Source of the DNA: Flavimaricola sp.
Lineage (GTDB): Bacteria > Pseudomonadota > Alphaproteobacteria > Rhodobacterales > Rhodobacteraceae
DNA: 64,000 nt
Direction of reading: 5' to 3'
Assembly (NCBI GenBank): GCA_029255105.1
Contig: JAQWWH010000031.1
Location: 26,716 to 90,715, forward strand
Numbering within the stretch: position 1 is the first letter of the stretch; every line of letters starts with the position of its first letter. The position numbers and the translations under genes are program-made. Positions 34,530 to 43,218 of this stretch are shown here, piece by piece. The notes below the pieces were generated by a model. That model was not told where the DNA came from. It saw only the letters and a program-made list of their open reading frames with translations, and made no database searches.

Positions 34530-35642
34530 ATGGCCGATATCTCCATCCGCAAGGTCCGCAAATCCTACGGCAAGGACGAAGTCGTCCACGGCGTCGACCT
34601 TGACATCCGCAACGGCGAATTTGTTGTCATTCTTGGCCCTTCAGGCTGCGGAAAGTCGACCCTTCTGCGCATGATCGCAGGCCTCGAGGACATCAGCGGA
34701 GGCGAGATCGCGATTGCCGATCAGGTTGTGAACGCCCTTGAACCCCGCGAGCGTGGCTGCGCGATGGTGTTCCAGAACTATGCGCTTTACCCCCATATGA
34801 CCGTGGCCGAGAACATCGGATATGCCCTGCGTGTCGCCGGCATGCCAAAGGCCGAGCGTCGCAAGAAGGTGGAAGAGGTCGCCGCCTCTGTCGGCCTGAT
34901 GGAGTTCCTGGATCGCAGGCCCGGCCAGTTGTCCGGTGGGCAGCGGCAACGGGTGGCAATGGCCCGCGCCATCATCCGCGAACCCAAGGTGTTTCTGTTT
35001 GATGAGCCGCTATCCAACCTTGATGCAAAGCTACGTGTCCAGATGCGCCACGAGATCCGTCGTATTCACAATCGGATCGGTGCGACCAGCGTTTTTGTGA
35101 CCCACGATCAGCACGAAGGGATGACCCTGGCGGATCGTATCGTGATCATGAACAGGGGAACGATCGAGCAGGTCGGCACCCCGTCCGAGATTTACCACAA
35201 CCCGGCCTCCACCTATGTGGCAGGTTTCGTCGGCAGCCCGGCCATGAACTTTCTTCCTGCACAAATCTCGGCATCCCGGCAGGGGGTGACGCTTGGAGGT
35301 GGCCAGACGATAGCTGTCGACGCACCGGCCGTTGCGGGGCGGGATGGCAAGCTCGTCCAGATCGGTCTCAGGCCCGAAGAGATTGCCATCGCCGCTCCTG
35401 GAGCACCTGGTCTTGTCACGCGGTTCGAGTTCGTCGAAGAGTTGGGGGCCGCCCGATTGTATCACCTGACCTACGAAGATTTGACCCTGTCCGTCCTGTC
35501 GACCGAATATCGCCATTATACCCCCGGCGAGGACGTGATCCTGCAGATACCAGCCTCTGCCGTGCATTTGTTCGACGCCGATACAGGCCGCAAACTGGCC
35601 CAAACCGCGAAAGGCAAGGCGGCTGAGGTTACCTTGGCATGA
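34530..35642 (+). CDS. UgpC-like ABC transporter ATP-binding protein
   Basis: A 370-residue sugar-type ATPase. Walker A is GPSGCGKST, the signature [15 protein letters not shown], Walker [13 protein letters not shown] and the H-loop FVTHDQ. The C-terminal TOBE region (about residues 240-350) reads [18 protein letters not shown]...[19 protein letters not shown] precedes ATG 34530. It overlaps the DUF1868 gene by ATGA, tying the 2H phosphoesterase to the transporter operon. Confidence 0.94.
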   Translation: MADISIRKVRKSYGKDEVVHGVDLDIRNGEFVVILGPSGCGKSTLLRMIAGLEDISGGEIAIADQVVNALEPRERGCAMVFQNYALYPHMTVAENIGYALRVAGMPKAERRKKVEEVAASVGLMEFLDRRPGQLSGGQRQRVAMARAIIREPKVFLFDEPLSNLDAKLRVQMRHEIRRIHNRIGATSVFVTHDQHEGMTLADRIVIMNRGTIEQVGTPSEIYHNPASTYVAGFVGSPAMNFLPAQISASRQGVTLGGGQTIAVDAPAVAGRDGKLVQIGLRPEEIAIAAPGAPGLVTRFEFVEELGAARLYHLTYEDLTLSVLSTEYRHYTPGEDVILQIPASAVHLFDADTGRKLAQTAKGKAAEVTLA

Positions 35643-36352
35643 GCCGCGATCGCACCACCGCGAAAAGGTACCTGACGGGCGAACTGACAGGCGGCGAACG
35701 ACCCTCGGCTGTGGGCGAAAAGTTTCAGGTGGACGGCGTCGTCATGCCATTTCCCGGCAACACCTTCATTTGTCATATCGACGAGGCATCCGTTGCCCAC
35801 GCGGCCCTGTCAGCGGCGCAACAGCGGCTCAGGGATGGCCGGTTGCACCGGGCGTTTTCATTCCTGCCACCGTCGAGCTTTCACATGACGGTCTTTGAAG
35901 GCGTGACCAACCTCGCCCGCTCGGCGCCGGAATGGCCGCGCAGGTTGCCAAGCGAGGCCCCTGTCAGCGCCGTGACCGATGATTTTATGGTCGCAACCGA
36001 GGGACTTGCCCTTCCCCGCGATATCTCAATCAAGCTGGACAACATCTTTGGCGGGTTCTCCGTCGGCGTGTCGGGGGCAACCGACGAAGAAGAGCATCGC
36101 CTACGGGTGGCGCGCGCCAGCCTGCGTGAAGCCACTGGCATACACAAACCAGATTTCGACACCTACGGGTTCCACATCACATTGGGCTACCTTCTTCGCT
36201 GGCTGGACCCAGACGAGGCCGAGCTTGTCCTGGACCTGTCCGACGAGGTCGCAAAGGCTCTGATCGATACCCTCCCGACGATGACGCTAAAAGAAGTCAC
36301 CTTCTGCACTTTTGACGACATGCACGCCTTCGTACCCGTCCGCAGGTTCTAG
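35639..36352 (+). CDS. DUF1868 protein, 2H phosphoesterase superfamily
   Basis: A 237-residue cytoplasmic protein with the two HxT motifs of 2H phosphoesterases, [11 protein letters not shown] (about residue 83) and [11 protein letters not shown] (about residue 180). The [21 protein letters not shown] start is typical of DUF1868. 2H enzymes cut 2',3'-cyclic phosphates and related phosphodiesters. It overlaps the UgpC-like gene by four bases, so it probably acts on what that system imports (inference). Confidence 0.85.
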   Translation: MSRDRTTAKRYLTGELTGGERPSAVGEKFQVDGVVMPFPGNTFICHIDEASVAHAALSAAQQRLRDGRLHRAFSFLPPSSFHMTVFEGVTNLARSAPEWPRRLPSEAPVSAVTDDFMVATEGLALPRDISIKLDNIFGGFSVGVSGATDEEEHRLRVARASLREATGIHKPDFDTYGFHITLGYLLRWLDPDEAELVLDLSDEVAKALIDTLPTMTLKEVTFCTFDDMHAFVPVRRF

Positions 36353-36552
36353 AAACACGGTTCTGCCCGATGCCTGTCCGCGCATCTGGCGGATGGCGCA
36401 CCAATGTAGAAAGTGACGCGCCTGCGCCCCAGTCGCGCCACAACTCTGTCCCTTTGCAGGACCACGATCAGCCTAGACAATAAACCTCGCCAAATTTGCC
36501 GCGATCTGCCGCACTGGCGGTCAATCCTCGATCAAAGAGAATTGGACAATGA

Positions 36553-37665
36553 ATGGCATCACAACCCAGACTGAGCATCTTTGACGGCCTGCGTGGCCAT
36601 CTTCTGATTGGCATGGTCCTGGTTCACCTGAGCGTGGACCCTGACATCGACTGGCTGCTGTACCTGTCGCATTCCAAACTGCTCTTTCTGCGGGACGCGG
36701 AGTTCTTCGTGTTCATCTCGGGCCTCCTCGTCGGCTATCTGTGGTATCAGAAGTATACGTCGCAGGCGGAAAAGAAGGCGTTTCTGTCGAACCGGCTTTC
36801 GACGATCTATCGGTATTACCTGCTATCCGCCTTCCCAATCTTTGTGCTTAGCCTGCTTGCGGGGAATACGTTCTCCATGACAGTCATCAACATTCTAACC
36901 ATGCAAAGCGGTGGAGCTTACTCGGATGTATTGCCGATCTACTTCATCTGCTTTCTCATCCTGGGCCCCTTTGTCCTGGTCGAGGCGCTGAACCGTCCCT
37001 CGATCCTGTTTGCGGCGTCCTTTGGCATCTATGCCGCGTCACAGTTGACGGCGTTGCAGGGCTTTTTCGGGTTTTCGGGGGCGTTCGTCGCCTTTGATAT
37101 TGCGGCGTGGCAATTCCTGTTCATCTCTTCGCTTCTCGTCGGCCGCCACGCGCTTCAGATCCCCAGCTATGTGCGTGGCCTGGACGCCAAGGTGATCGTC
37201 GCGCTTTTGGCCGTCATCACGGTGACCTTTGGATACCTGCGGATCACGCCCTTTTTCCCCGATCCCATGGACCCGGGCCATCAGCTTGTGGGAAGCACGG
37301 CTCGATTCGGGTTGCACCCCCTATACCTGCTCAGGATCGCGCTGATCGTTGCCTTCGTCTCGATCATCCTGATCCGCGAAGACGTCTGGCTGCGCCCGCT
37401 TCACCGACTGGGTCATTGGTACTTTAACCTCAGCGTTCTACGAAACGTGGGCAAGTACTCGATCCAGATGTTCGTATTCCATGTCTACGTTCTGGTCATC
37501 TACCAAGTCGTTTTCAGCTGGGCCGACCTGATGATCAAGACCCTTGCCGCCCTCGCCCTTGTCGTCCTGTTCATCGCCGTGCCAAACGTTGTCGTCGGGT
37601 TGCGCCGTCGAGCAGCGATCAACGACGCGCCTGAGGCATCACAACAGAAACGCAGGGTCGCCTGA
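36553..37665 (+). CDS. OpgC-like membrane acyltransferase
   Basis: A 370-residue polytopic membrane protein with about ten helices. LSIFDGLRGHLLIGMVLVHLS and DAEFFVFISGLLVGYLWYQKY match the OpgC family, which adds succinyl groups to osmoregulated periplasmic glucans. YSIQMFVFHVYVLVIYQ is a late conserved helix. The tail is basic. It starts at ATG 36553; an out-of-frame ATG lies at 36549. There is a 200-bp gap from the DUF1868 gene, so it may be a separate unit. Confidence 0.82.
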   Translation: MASQPRLSIFDGLRGHLLIGMVLVHLSVDPDIDWLLYLSHSKLLFLRDAEFFVFISGLLVGYLWYQKYTSQAEKKAFLSNRLSTIYRYYLLSAFPIFVLSLLAGNTFSMTVINILTMQSGGAYSDVLPIYFICFLILGPFVLVEALNRPSILFAASFGIYAASQLTALQGFFGFSGAFVAFDIAAWQFLFISSLLVGRHALQIPSYVRGLDAKVIVALLAVITVTFGYLRITPFFPDPMDPGHQLVGSTARFGLHPLYLLRIALIVAFVSIILIREDVWLRPLHRLGHWYFNLSVLRNVGKYSIQMFVFHVYVLVIYQVVFSWADLMIKTLAALALVVLFIAVPNVVVGLRRRAAINDAPEASQQKRRVA

Positions 37666-37691
37666 GCGGCCCTGCAAGATTGTCAGGCCAA

Positions 37692-38150
37692 CTAGACGTC
37701 CTCCATTTTGGCATAAAGGAACGTACGAAGGTCCATAACCTCCTTGCTGTCCAGCGATACATAGACCAGCCCCATATTGGTACGCTCTGTGACCATGGGG
37801 CCGGGGTACGGCAGATAGCTCAGCTCGCGCGATCCGAAGGAGGGCGAGGCGGTTCCGACCTGCCATTCGGTGGTCAGCTTTACGTCCACCAGCTTGAGGG
37901 ACAGCCCCCCGTCGACGCCCGGCTTTTCGAGCGGGACGCCGGCCAGCCGCAGGTAGGACATCTTGTCCTTGGCCTGGATAAACCCATCGATGAACTGTGC
38001 CGTCAGGACCTGAAGCTCGGCGGCGACATCGGCCTGATGCATATGGCTGTGCAGGTGGTCCTGTGGATGGTTGTGATCGTGGGCATGTGGATGATCGTGG
38101 GCATGGCTGTGCCCACTCTCATGGTCGTGGTGATGATGGTCGTGGGGCAT
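37692..38150 (-). CDS. Histidine-rich protein, candidate metal (nickel) donor for the guanidine hydrolase
   Basis: 152 residues. The first 40 are almost all His, Asp, Ser and Pro (MPHDHHHHDHESGHSHAHDHPHAHDHNHPQDHLHSHMHQ), with about 18 histidines; the rest is a compact domain (ELQVLTAQFIDGFIQAKDKMSYLRLAGVPLEK...LVYVSLDSKEVMDLRTFLYAKM) that I do not recognise. Its ATG overlaps the hydrolase stop (TGATG). His-rich tracts of this kind occur in nickel carriers such as HypB and UreE. Since guanidine hydrolases need nickel, a chaperone or storage role is likely (inference). Confidence 0.85.
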   Translation of the reverse strand: MPHDHHHHDHESGHSHAHDHPHAHDHNHPQDHLHSHMHQADVAAELQVLTAQFIDGFIQAKDKMSYLRLAGVPLEKPGVDGGLSLKLVDVKLTTEWQVGTASPSFGSRELSYLPYPGPMVTERTNMGLVYVSLDSKEVMDLRTFLYAKMEDV

Positions 38151-39418
38151 CAGTCCCTCATCTTTGCGCGGGTGGTCCAGCGTTTGCCGTGGGTGGCCTC
38201 GGAATAGTCACCCATCGGCAGGCTCACAGGCTTGTCGATGTGCCGGCGATGCTTGCCCAAGGTCCCGTTGGACACCATGGCCCCCAGAACATCCACGATG
38301 ACGCGGGTGCCCATTAGGGCCGTAATCTCGGACTGGTCGTAGGGGGGCGAAACTTCGACAAGTTCCATCCCGCAGATACCTTCGGCGGCAACCTTGGAGG
38401 CCAACGCCAGCGCCTCACGCGGGAGGAAGCCGCCAGGCTCTGGCCAGCCTGTGCCCGGAACGAAACCACAGTCGATGCTGTCGATGTCGAAGGACATATA
38501 GACCATGTCCACCCCGTCCCACGCCATTTCGAGCGCCATTTCGGCGGTCTTGTCGATGCCCATCTTTTCCATGTCCGACATGGTGATGATGTTTGTATGA
38601 CGCTCACGCGCGACCTTCACCGCCTCGCGCGGGACCTGCCAGCCGCCAATGCCGACCTGGACAAGGTTCTTGGCCGGAACGTTGGGCAGGTTGGTCGAAT
38701 GGAACCAGGGTGTGGTGTGCATCCTCTCGTCCAGGTCCTTTTCCTGAATGTCGGCGTGACGGTCGAAATGGACGATCCCGATCTTCTTGGAGGTGCATTC
38801 CGCAATGCCCCGCACACAAGGAAAGCCGATAGAGTGGTCACCCCCGATGATGATCGGCATGGAGCCTGAGGAAAACACATGGCTGACCGCCCGGCTGATC
38901 TGGTCAAAGGTCTTTTCGATATTGCCGGGGATCGTGAAGATGTCACCTGCGTCACACAGGCTCATTTCCTCACGCAGGTCGACGCCGATCTCGTAGTTGT
39001 AGGGCGTGTAAAGGGCGCTGATCTTGCGCACGCCCTGTGGTCCGAACCGGGTGCCGGGGCGGTAGGTGGTCCCACCGTCAAAGGGCGCGCCGAGGACGGT
39101 TGCGTCATACTCACCCACTTCAGTCACATCCTCGGCGTAGGGGGCCTTGAGGAAGGTGTTGATGCCTGCATAGTGCGGCAATTCTCCCCTGGCAAAGGTG
39201 GGGATATTGCGATCCTCGATGCTGTCGGCGGCGGTCAGCCCCATGCGGAGGGCCCATTGCCGCTCTTTTTCCCATTCGCCTTCGGGAATATCGGCCTCTT
39301 TCTGCATGGCCTTCCAACCCAGCAATTGGCTGAGGTCCGGGTGGTGGAACTGCCGGTCGCGGACCTTGCGGTCGGCGGGGTGGTGCGATCGGCTGCGGTC
39401 ACTGGGGCCGAAGAACAT
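38150..39418 (-). CDS. Guanidine hydrolase, GdmH-like (ureohydrolase family)
   Basis: A 422-residue arginase-fold enzyme. Metal-site motifs: GGDHS (192-196), HFDRHADI (about 217-224) and SFDIDSID (309-316). The DRHAD form replaces the usual DAHxD of arginases and agmatinases. QEKDLDERMHTTPWFH and GFVPGTGWPEPGGFLPREAL fit the nickel-dependent guanidine hydrolase subgroup (from memory). It is longer than agmatinase (about 310). AGGAGG precedes ATG 39418; the ORF opens further up. The gene lies in an operon led by a guanidine-I riboswitch, so guanidine to urea plus ammonia is the likely reaction. Automatic annotation would probably say agmatinase. Confidence 0.85.
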   Translation of the reverse strand: MFFGPSDRSRSHHPADRKVRDRQFHHPDLSQLLGWKAMQKEADIPEGEWEKERQWALRMGLTAADSIEDRNIPTFARGELPHYAGINTFLKAPYAEDVTEVGEYDATVLGAPFDGGTTYRPGTRFGPQGVRKISALYTPYNYEIGVDLREEMSLCDAGDIFTIPGNIEKTFDQISRAVSHVFSSGSMPIIIGGDHSIGFPCVRGIAECTSKKIGIVHFDRHADIQEKDLDERMHTTPWFHSTNLPNVPAKNLVQVGIGGWQVPREAVKVARERHTNIITMSDMEKMGIDKTAEMALEMAWDGVDMVYMSFDIDSIDCGFVPGTGWPEPGGFLPREALALASKVAAEGICGMELVEVSPPYDQSEITALMGTRVIVDVLGAMVSNGTLGKHRRHIDKPVSLPMGDYSEATHGKRWTTRAKMRD

Positions 39419-40169
39419 TGGTTTCCTCCTGGATGGTTTGAAACGGGATGCCGTTGTTTCTGGCATCGAAATCGTAGGTGATGGTGGCGCCGTAGGCCTC
39501 GGGCGCTTGCGGGTCCCAGCGCGGTTTGTCGAAGACAAGGACCCGGTCGCCCAGCTTGAACCCTTCGGACAGGTCGTGGGTGACCATAAAGACGGTCATC
39601 TTTGTCTCGGCCCGCAGGGCCTGCAGAAAGTCATGCATCGCCAGCCGGGTGCCCGGATCAAGCGCGCCGAAGGGCTCGTCCAGCAACAGGATACGCGGAC
39701 GGCTGGCGAGGGCCTGACCAATGGCAAGCCGTTGCTGCATCCCGCCTGACAGGGCCGACGGATATTGATCCGCCACATGCGACAGGCCGATCCGGGCCAG
39801 CGTCTCGTCCGCGCGTTCGCGTGCCGCCGCTTTGGCCCTGCCCCACAGACTGCCAAGCCGCGTCGTGCGAAACGCCTCTGCCGCGACCAGATTGTCGCGA
39901 ACGGTCATATGCGGAAAGACAGAGTAGCGCTGGAACACCACCCCCCGGTCCGGACCGGGTTCCCGGGCCGGTGCGGCCCCCGCAATGCTGATTTCGCCCC
40001 GGGTTGGCTGCTCTTGCGCCAGAAGCAGGCGCAGGAAGGTGGACTTGCCACAGCCCGATGCCCCGACGATCGAGATGAATTCCCCTTCGGCCACATCGAT
40101 GTTGACCCGTTCGAGGATCGGGCGGTGGCCGTAAAACTGGAACAGATCGCGGACCGAGACAAAGCTCAT
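39399..40169 (-). CDS. ABC transporter ATP-binding protein (taurine/nitrate type), probable guanidine importer
   Basis: A 256-residue ATPase of the SsuB/TauB/NrtD group. Walker A is GASGCGKST, the signature LSGGMQQRLAIGQAL, Walker B RILLLDEPFGALD, the H-loop FMVTHDL. GVVFQRYSVFPHMTVRDNLV is the Q-loop. ATG 40169 overlaps the permease stop by ATGA; the ORF track starts upstream of this. Its 3' end overlaps the hydrolase start by 20 bases, which ties transport to hydrolysis. Confidence 0.92.
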   Translation of the reverse strand: MSFVSVRDLFQFYGHRPILERVNIDVAEGEFISIVGASGCGKSTFLRLLLAQEQPTRGEISIAGAAPAREPGPDRGVVFQRYSVFPHMTVRDNLVAAEAFRTTRLGSLWGRAKAAARERADETLARIGLSHVADQYPSALSGGMQQRLAIGQALASRPRILLLDEPFGALDPGTRLAMHDFLQALRAETKMTVFMVTHDLSEGFKLGDRVLVFDKPRWDPQAPEAYGATITYDFDARNNGIPFQTIQEETNVLRPQ

Positions 40170-40981
40170 AATCCGCCCTCCCCGACCCAGGGGTAAAGCC
40201 GGTTTGACAGCCAGCGCAGGGCCCAGTCCATCAGGAAGGCCAGCAAGGTGATCCAGGCGACATAGGTCAGGATGATGTCCATCGCCAAATAGCGCCGGAC
40301 AAGGAAGATGCGGTAGCCAAGCCCGTTTTCGGCGGCAATCGCCTCGGCTGCGATAAGGAAAAGCCAAGCAGGACCAAGCGACAGGCGCACGGCCTGTATC
40401 AGGCGCGGCATGATCTGCGGCAAGGCAACCCTGAGAGCGATGACCGCGCTTGAGGCGCCAAGGGTTTGTGCCTTGATCAGCTGTTCGGACGGGATCTCGA
40501 TCACCCGTTGCGACAGGTCGCGGATCAGGAAGGGGGTTATTCCGATGACGATCAGGGCGACCTTCGACAGTTCACCCAGACCGAAGGTTATAAAGAGTAT
40601 TGGTAACAGAGCGAGAGGAGGCACCATGGAGACGACAGCGGTAAACCCTGCAAGCCCCGCCCGGATCAGAGGGATCAGGCCAATGGCGAGGCCAGAGATC
40701 AGGCCTATGCTGGCCGCAATGCCGACGCCGATGGCAAGCCGCTTAAGGCTGGCCGCCGTGTCATCCCAAAACAGGATGCGCCCCGACCGCCGGTCCCCTT
40801 CCGTCACCAGACGCTCGGCCGTGGCGACGATCTGGGAAGGGGCGGGCAAGAGTTTGTCCGCCGGGTTTTCCGCCCGGCGGATATCAGAGCCAATGGCATA
40901 GGCCAGGACGACTGCCACAAATGGCAGGATCATCAGAAAGGCTGCGAAGGCCCGTCCTGGATGTCGATTTATCCAGCGCAT
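40166..40981 (-). CDS. ABC transporter permease (taurine/nitrate type), probable guanidine importer
   Basis: A 271-residue inner-membrane permease with about six helices, of the SsuC/TauC/NrtB type. LAYAIGSDIRRAENPADKLLPAPSQIVATAERLV precedes the core; the EAA loop is KAQTLGASSAVIALRVALPQIMPRLIQAVRLSLGPAW. It follows the binding-protein gene after 24 bases and overlaps the ATPase gene. Confidence 0.92.
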   Translation of the reverse strand: MRWINRHPGRAFAAFLMILPFVAVVLAYAIGSDIRRAENPADKLLPAPSQIVATAERLVTEGDRRSGRILFWDDTAASLKRLAIGVGIAASIGLISGLAIGLIPLIRAGLAGFTAVVSMVPPLALLPILFITFGLGELSKVALIVIGITPFLIRDLSQRVIEIPSEQLIKAQTLGASSAVIALRVALPQIMPRLIQAVRLSLGPAWLFLIAAEAIAAENGLGYRIFLVRRYLAMDIILTYVAWITLLAFLMDWALRWLSNRLYPWVGEGGL

Positions 40982-41005
40982 GTCAGGGCCCCTGGCCTTT
41001 TGCCC

Positions 41006-42061
41006 TTACAGTCCGCCGTCAGCCGCCATCTGCATGTAGGTCGTGTCAAAGCGGAACTGCACGTTGTTGGCATCCCCTGTGACCGTACCGTCCGGGTAGG
41101 CCACGCCGACAAAGTCCGCCGAAGGCGCACCTTCGCCAAGGATGCCCTTGTCGAACAGGAACTCTGCCACGCTGACCATGGTGGCGGGCAACTCTGCACT
41201 TTGGGTAAAGGCGACAGCGGCGACGGGGTCGTAGAACATTTCGGTCGAGGCGAGCTGGGCGTTGTAGCCCGCCAGATCGGTACCCGAGGCTTCGGCCATT
41301 GCTGTCAGCGCCTCTTCGTCGCCGGCCACCATGAGGGCCATGGTTTCGTACCAGGCACCCACAAGGGCCTTGCCAAAGTCGGGGTTTGCCTCAAGCACCT
41401 CGGTGTTGACGACCATCAGGTCGATGATCTCGCCGGGGATGTCAGAGCTGTCGAAAAGCATGTTTGCCCCCGGCTCTTCCATGATGGCACTGACGAGGGG
41501 GTTCCAGGTGACGACGGCCTGAACCTCATCGGCGGCAAAGGCGGCGATCATGTCGGCGTCAGAGGTGTTGATGACCCCGTCGAGGTCCCGTTCGGACAGG
41601 CCTACGCTGTCCAGGCCCCGCGCCAGCAGGTAGTGCGAGACGGACAACTCCACCAGGTTCACCGGCAGGCCGGCGAGCGAGGTCAGGTCGCCTTCGCCCT
41701 TGAGGATGACGGCGTCGTTGCCGTTGGAATAGTCGCCCACGATCAGGGCCGTGGTGTCGACACCGCCGCCGGAAGGAATGGACAGGGTGTCCATGTTCGT
41801 CGCGGACACGCCGTCAAACGCGCCAGCTGTGTATTGGTTGATCGACTCGATATAGTCGTTGATCTGCACAATCTCGACATCGATGCCGTATTTGTCGGCC
41901 CAGCGATCCATGATGCCGCTGTCTTCCATGTAGCCCCAGGGCATCCAGCCGACATAGATCGACCAGGCAATACGGAATTCGGTCTTTTCCTGTGCGATGG
42001 CAGCAGGGGCCGTCAAAATGGACGATGCGGCGGCGGTCAATAGTAGCGTTCTAAATGTCAT
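41006..42061 (-). CDS. ABC transporter substrate-binding protein, probable guanidine binding
   Basis: A 351-residue periplasmic protein with signal peptide MTFRTLLLTAAASSILTAPAAIAQ. FRIAWSIYVGWMPWGYMEDSGIMDRWADKYGIDVEIVQINDYIESINQYTAGAFDGVSATNMDTL is the SsuA/TauA/NrtA-like start. The ORF runs 85 codons upstream through the riboswitch; ATG 42061 with CAGGAG is the real start. It is the first gene under the riboswitch, so guanidine or a derivative is the likely ligand. Confidence 0.9.
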   Translation of the reverse strand: MTFRTLLLTAAASSILTAPAAIAQEKTEFRIAWSIYVGWMPWGYMEDSGIMDRWADKYGIDVEIVQINDYIESINQYTAGAFDGVSATNMDTLSIPSGGGVDTTALIVGDYSNGNDAVILKGEGDLTSLAGLPVNLVELSVSHYLLARGLDSVGLSERDLDGVINTSDADMIAAFAADEVQAVVTWNPLVSAIMEEPGANMLFDSSDIPGEIIDLMVVNTEVLEANPDFGKALVGAWYETMALMVAGDEEALTAMAEASGTDLAGYNAQLASTEMFYDPVAAVAFTQSAELPATMVSVAEFLFDKGILGEGAPSADFVGVAYPDGTVTGDANNVQFRFDTTYMQMAADGGL

Positions 42062-42149
42062 GGCAATCTCCTGATCCGTACGTTCCACCAAGGTGACGTC
42101 AGAAGGCGGCCATAGGCAGAACGGGACGAGAGACAGGCCAACCTTTGCA

Positions 42150-42262
42150 GTGCTCTCCCGGGTTTTTGCCCCGCCGTGTACCCAGCGCGATTTGGCCCGC
42201 CGGGCGGCGTCTCTCGGTCCTGACCCGCGGAAAATGCGGCGGAACCCTAGACACCCTGCAGG
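42150..42262 (-). ncRNA. Guanidine-I (ykkC) riboswitch
   Basis: On the minus strand the leader carries the conserved blocks in order: GTCTAGGGTTCCG, then GGTCAGGACCGAGAGACGCC, then ACACGGCGGGGCAAAAACCC, then CCGGGAGAGC. These match the guanidine-I class (CUAGGGUUCCG ... GGUCCGAGAG ... ACACGGCGGGAUAAAAGCCCGGGAG). It ends about 90 bases before the binding-protein start. It is an ON switch for guanidine in known cases. The edges are approximate. Confidence 0.93.
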
Positions 42263-42418
42263 TTCAATTGGTCTTGTGACGGACAGATTCGCAAAGGAAA
42301 GGCTGGGCCATGTCACCAGCCATGCAAAGCATTGCCTGTATTTTGTGCGGCTGGGGCTAAAATGCCCCCTGCTCAGGCGCTCTCTGCCTGAAGATGCCGC
42401 CGCTTTAGGCGATTGGTG

Positions 42419-42964
42419 TCAGGGCGTCGTGCGACACCAAAGGCCTTCGATCAGCACATCGGACTTCTGCCCGACGTGAAACACAAAGTATGTGGCGGTT
42501 GCACTTGGCCGGACCATGACGCCGGGCCGGACCGCCAACTCTGCCGCGGACAGAAATCCGCTATCCTGCGGTAAGGGTGCGGCGTTTACCATTTGGGCTG
42601 GCGATACCACCACATCGACCTCGGGCCGTCCACGTGCAAGCGATCCCGCTGTGATAAGGACAGGTTGAGCATTGGGATGACGGTTGAGAAAGTCCTCATC
42701 AAGGTCAATTCGGTCTACCATCATCACCGGGACATAAGCACCCGATGCAAGCCGGACCTTGTCGCGACGACGCAGCGCCTCGAGCGGCATCAGTCCGATG
42801 TCAGTCAACACACGGGCCTTGCCCTGAAAACCAGGCAGGTCCCATGGTCGCTTTTGTGGAGCAGGTCTTTGCTTGGCAACAGTTTGAACCGGAGCCGGCG
42901 CTTGAGCCAGAACGCGTGCAAGAACTTCTGCCTCGCTCATCATGCTTTTCTCGATGCCACCCAT
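42419..42964 (-). CDS. Hint-domain (Hedgehog/intein-like) protein
   Basis: 181 residues. FQGKARVLTDIGLMPLEALRRRDKVRLASGAYVPVMMVDRIDLDEDFLNRHPNAQPVLITAGSLARGRPEVDVVVSPAQMV follows the Hint fold common in roseobacters, but the usual catalytic Cys at the start of the domain (CFxxGT) is replaced by FQGKAR. Autoprocessing is therefore doubtful. A Pro/Gln-rich segment of about 40 residues precedes it. ATG 42964 has AAGGAG upstream. Function unknown. Confidence 0.65.
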   Translation of the reverse strand: MGGIEKSMMSEAEVLARVLAQAPAPVQTVAKQRPAPQKRPWDLPGFQGKARVLTDIGLMPLEALRRRDKVRLASGAYVPVMMVDRIDLDEDFLNRHPNAQPVLITAGSLARGRPEVDVVVSPAQMVNAAPLPQDSGFLSAAELAVRPGVMVRPSATATYFVFHVGQKSDVLIEGLWCRTTP

Positions 42965-43218
42965 GGATAAATGCTCCTTCACTGCAAAAACGATGACCAA
43001 AAGAAGTGACTAAAGATACGACCGCCACTGCGGCGTCACCGGGTCGAGTTTCTGTATGGCGGAACAAGATGGCTTGGGCAGGACGAGATATTGGCAAGAC
43101 TGCGAGCTTCGGGACACCGCAGGAACGGACAGTTTCCAATAGAGCTACCTTGAAGATCTGACAGTTGGTCAAGTCATGAAATAAGCATCAACTGGCATGA
43201 GGGCGTCGGATCAAAAGA

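Noticed and set aside
38150-39418. Agmatinase (speB) as the product name
   Set aside because: The protein is longer than agmatinases, has DRHAD in place of DAHxD, and sits under a guanidine-I riboswitch with a guanidine-type importer.
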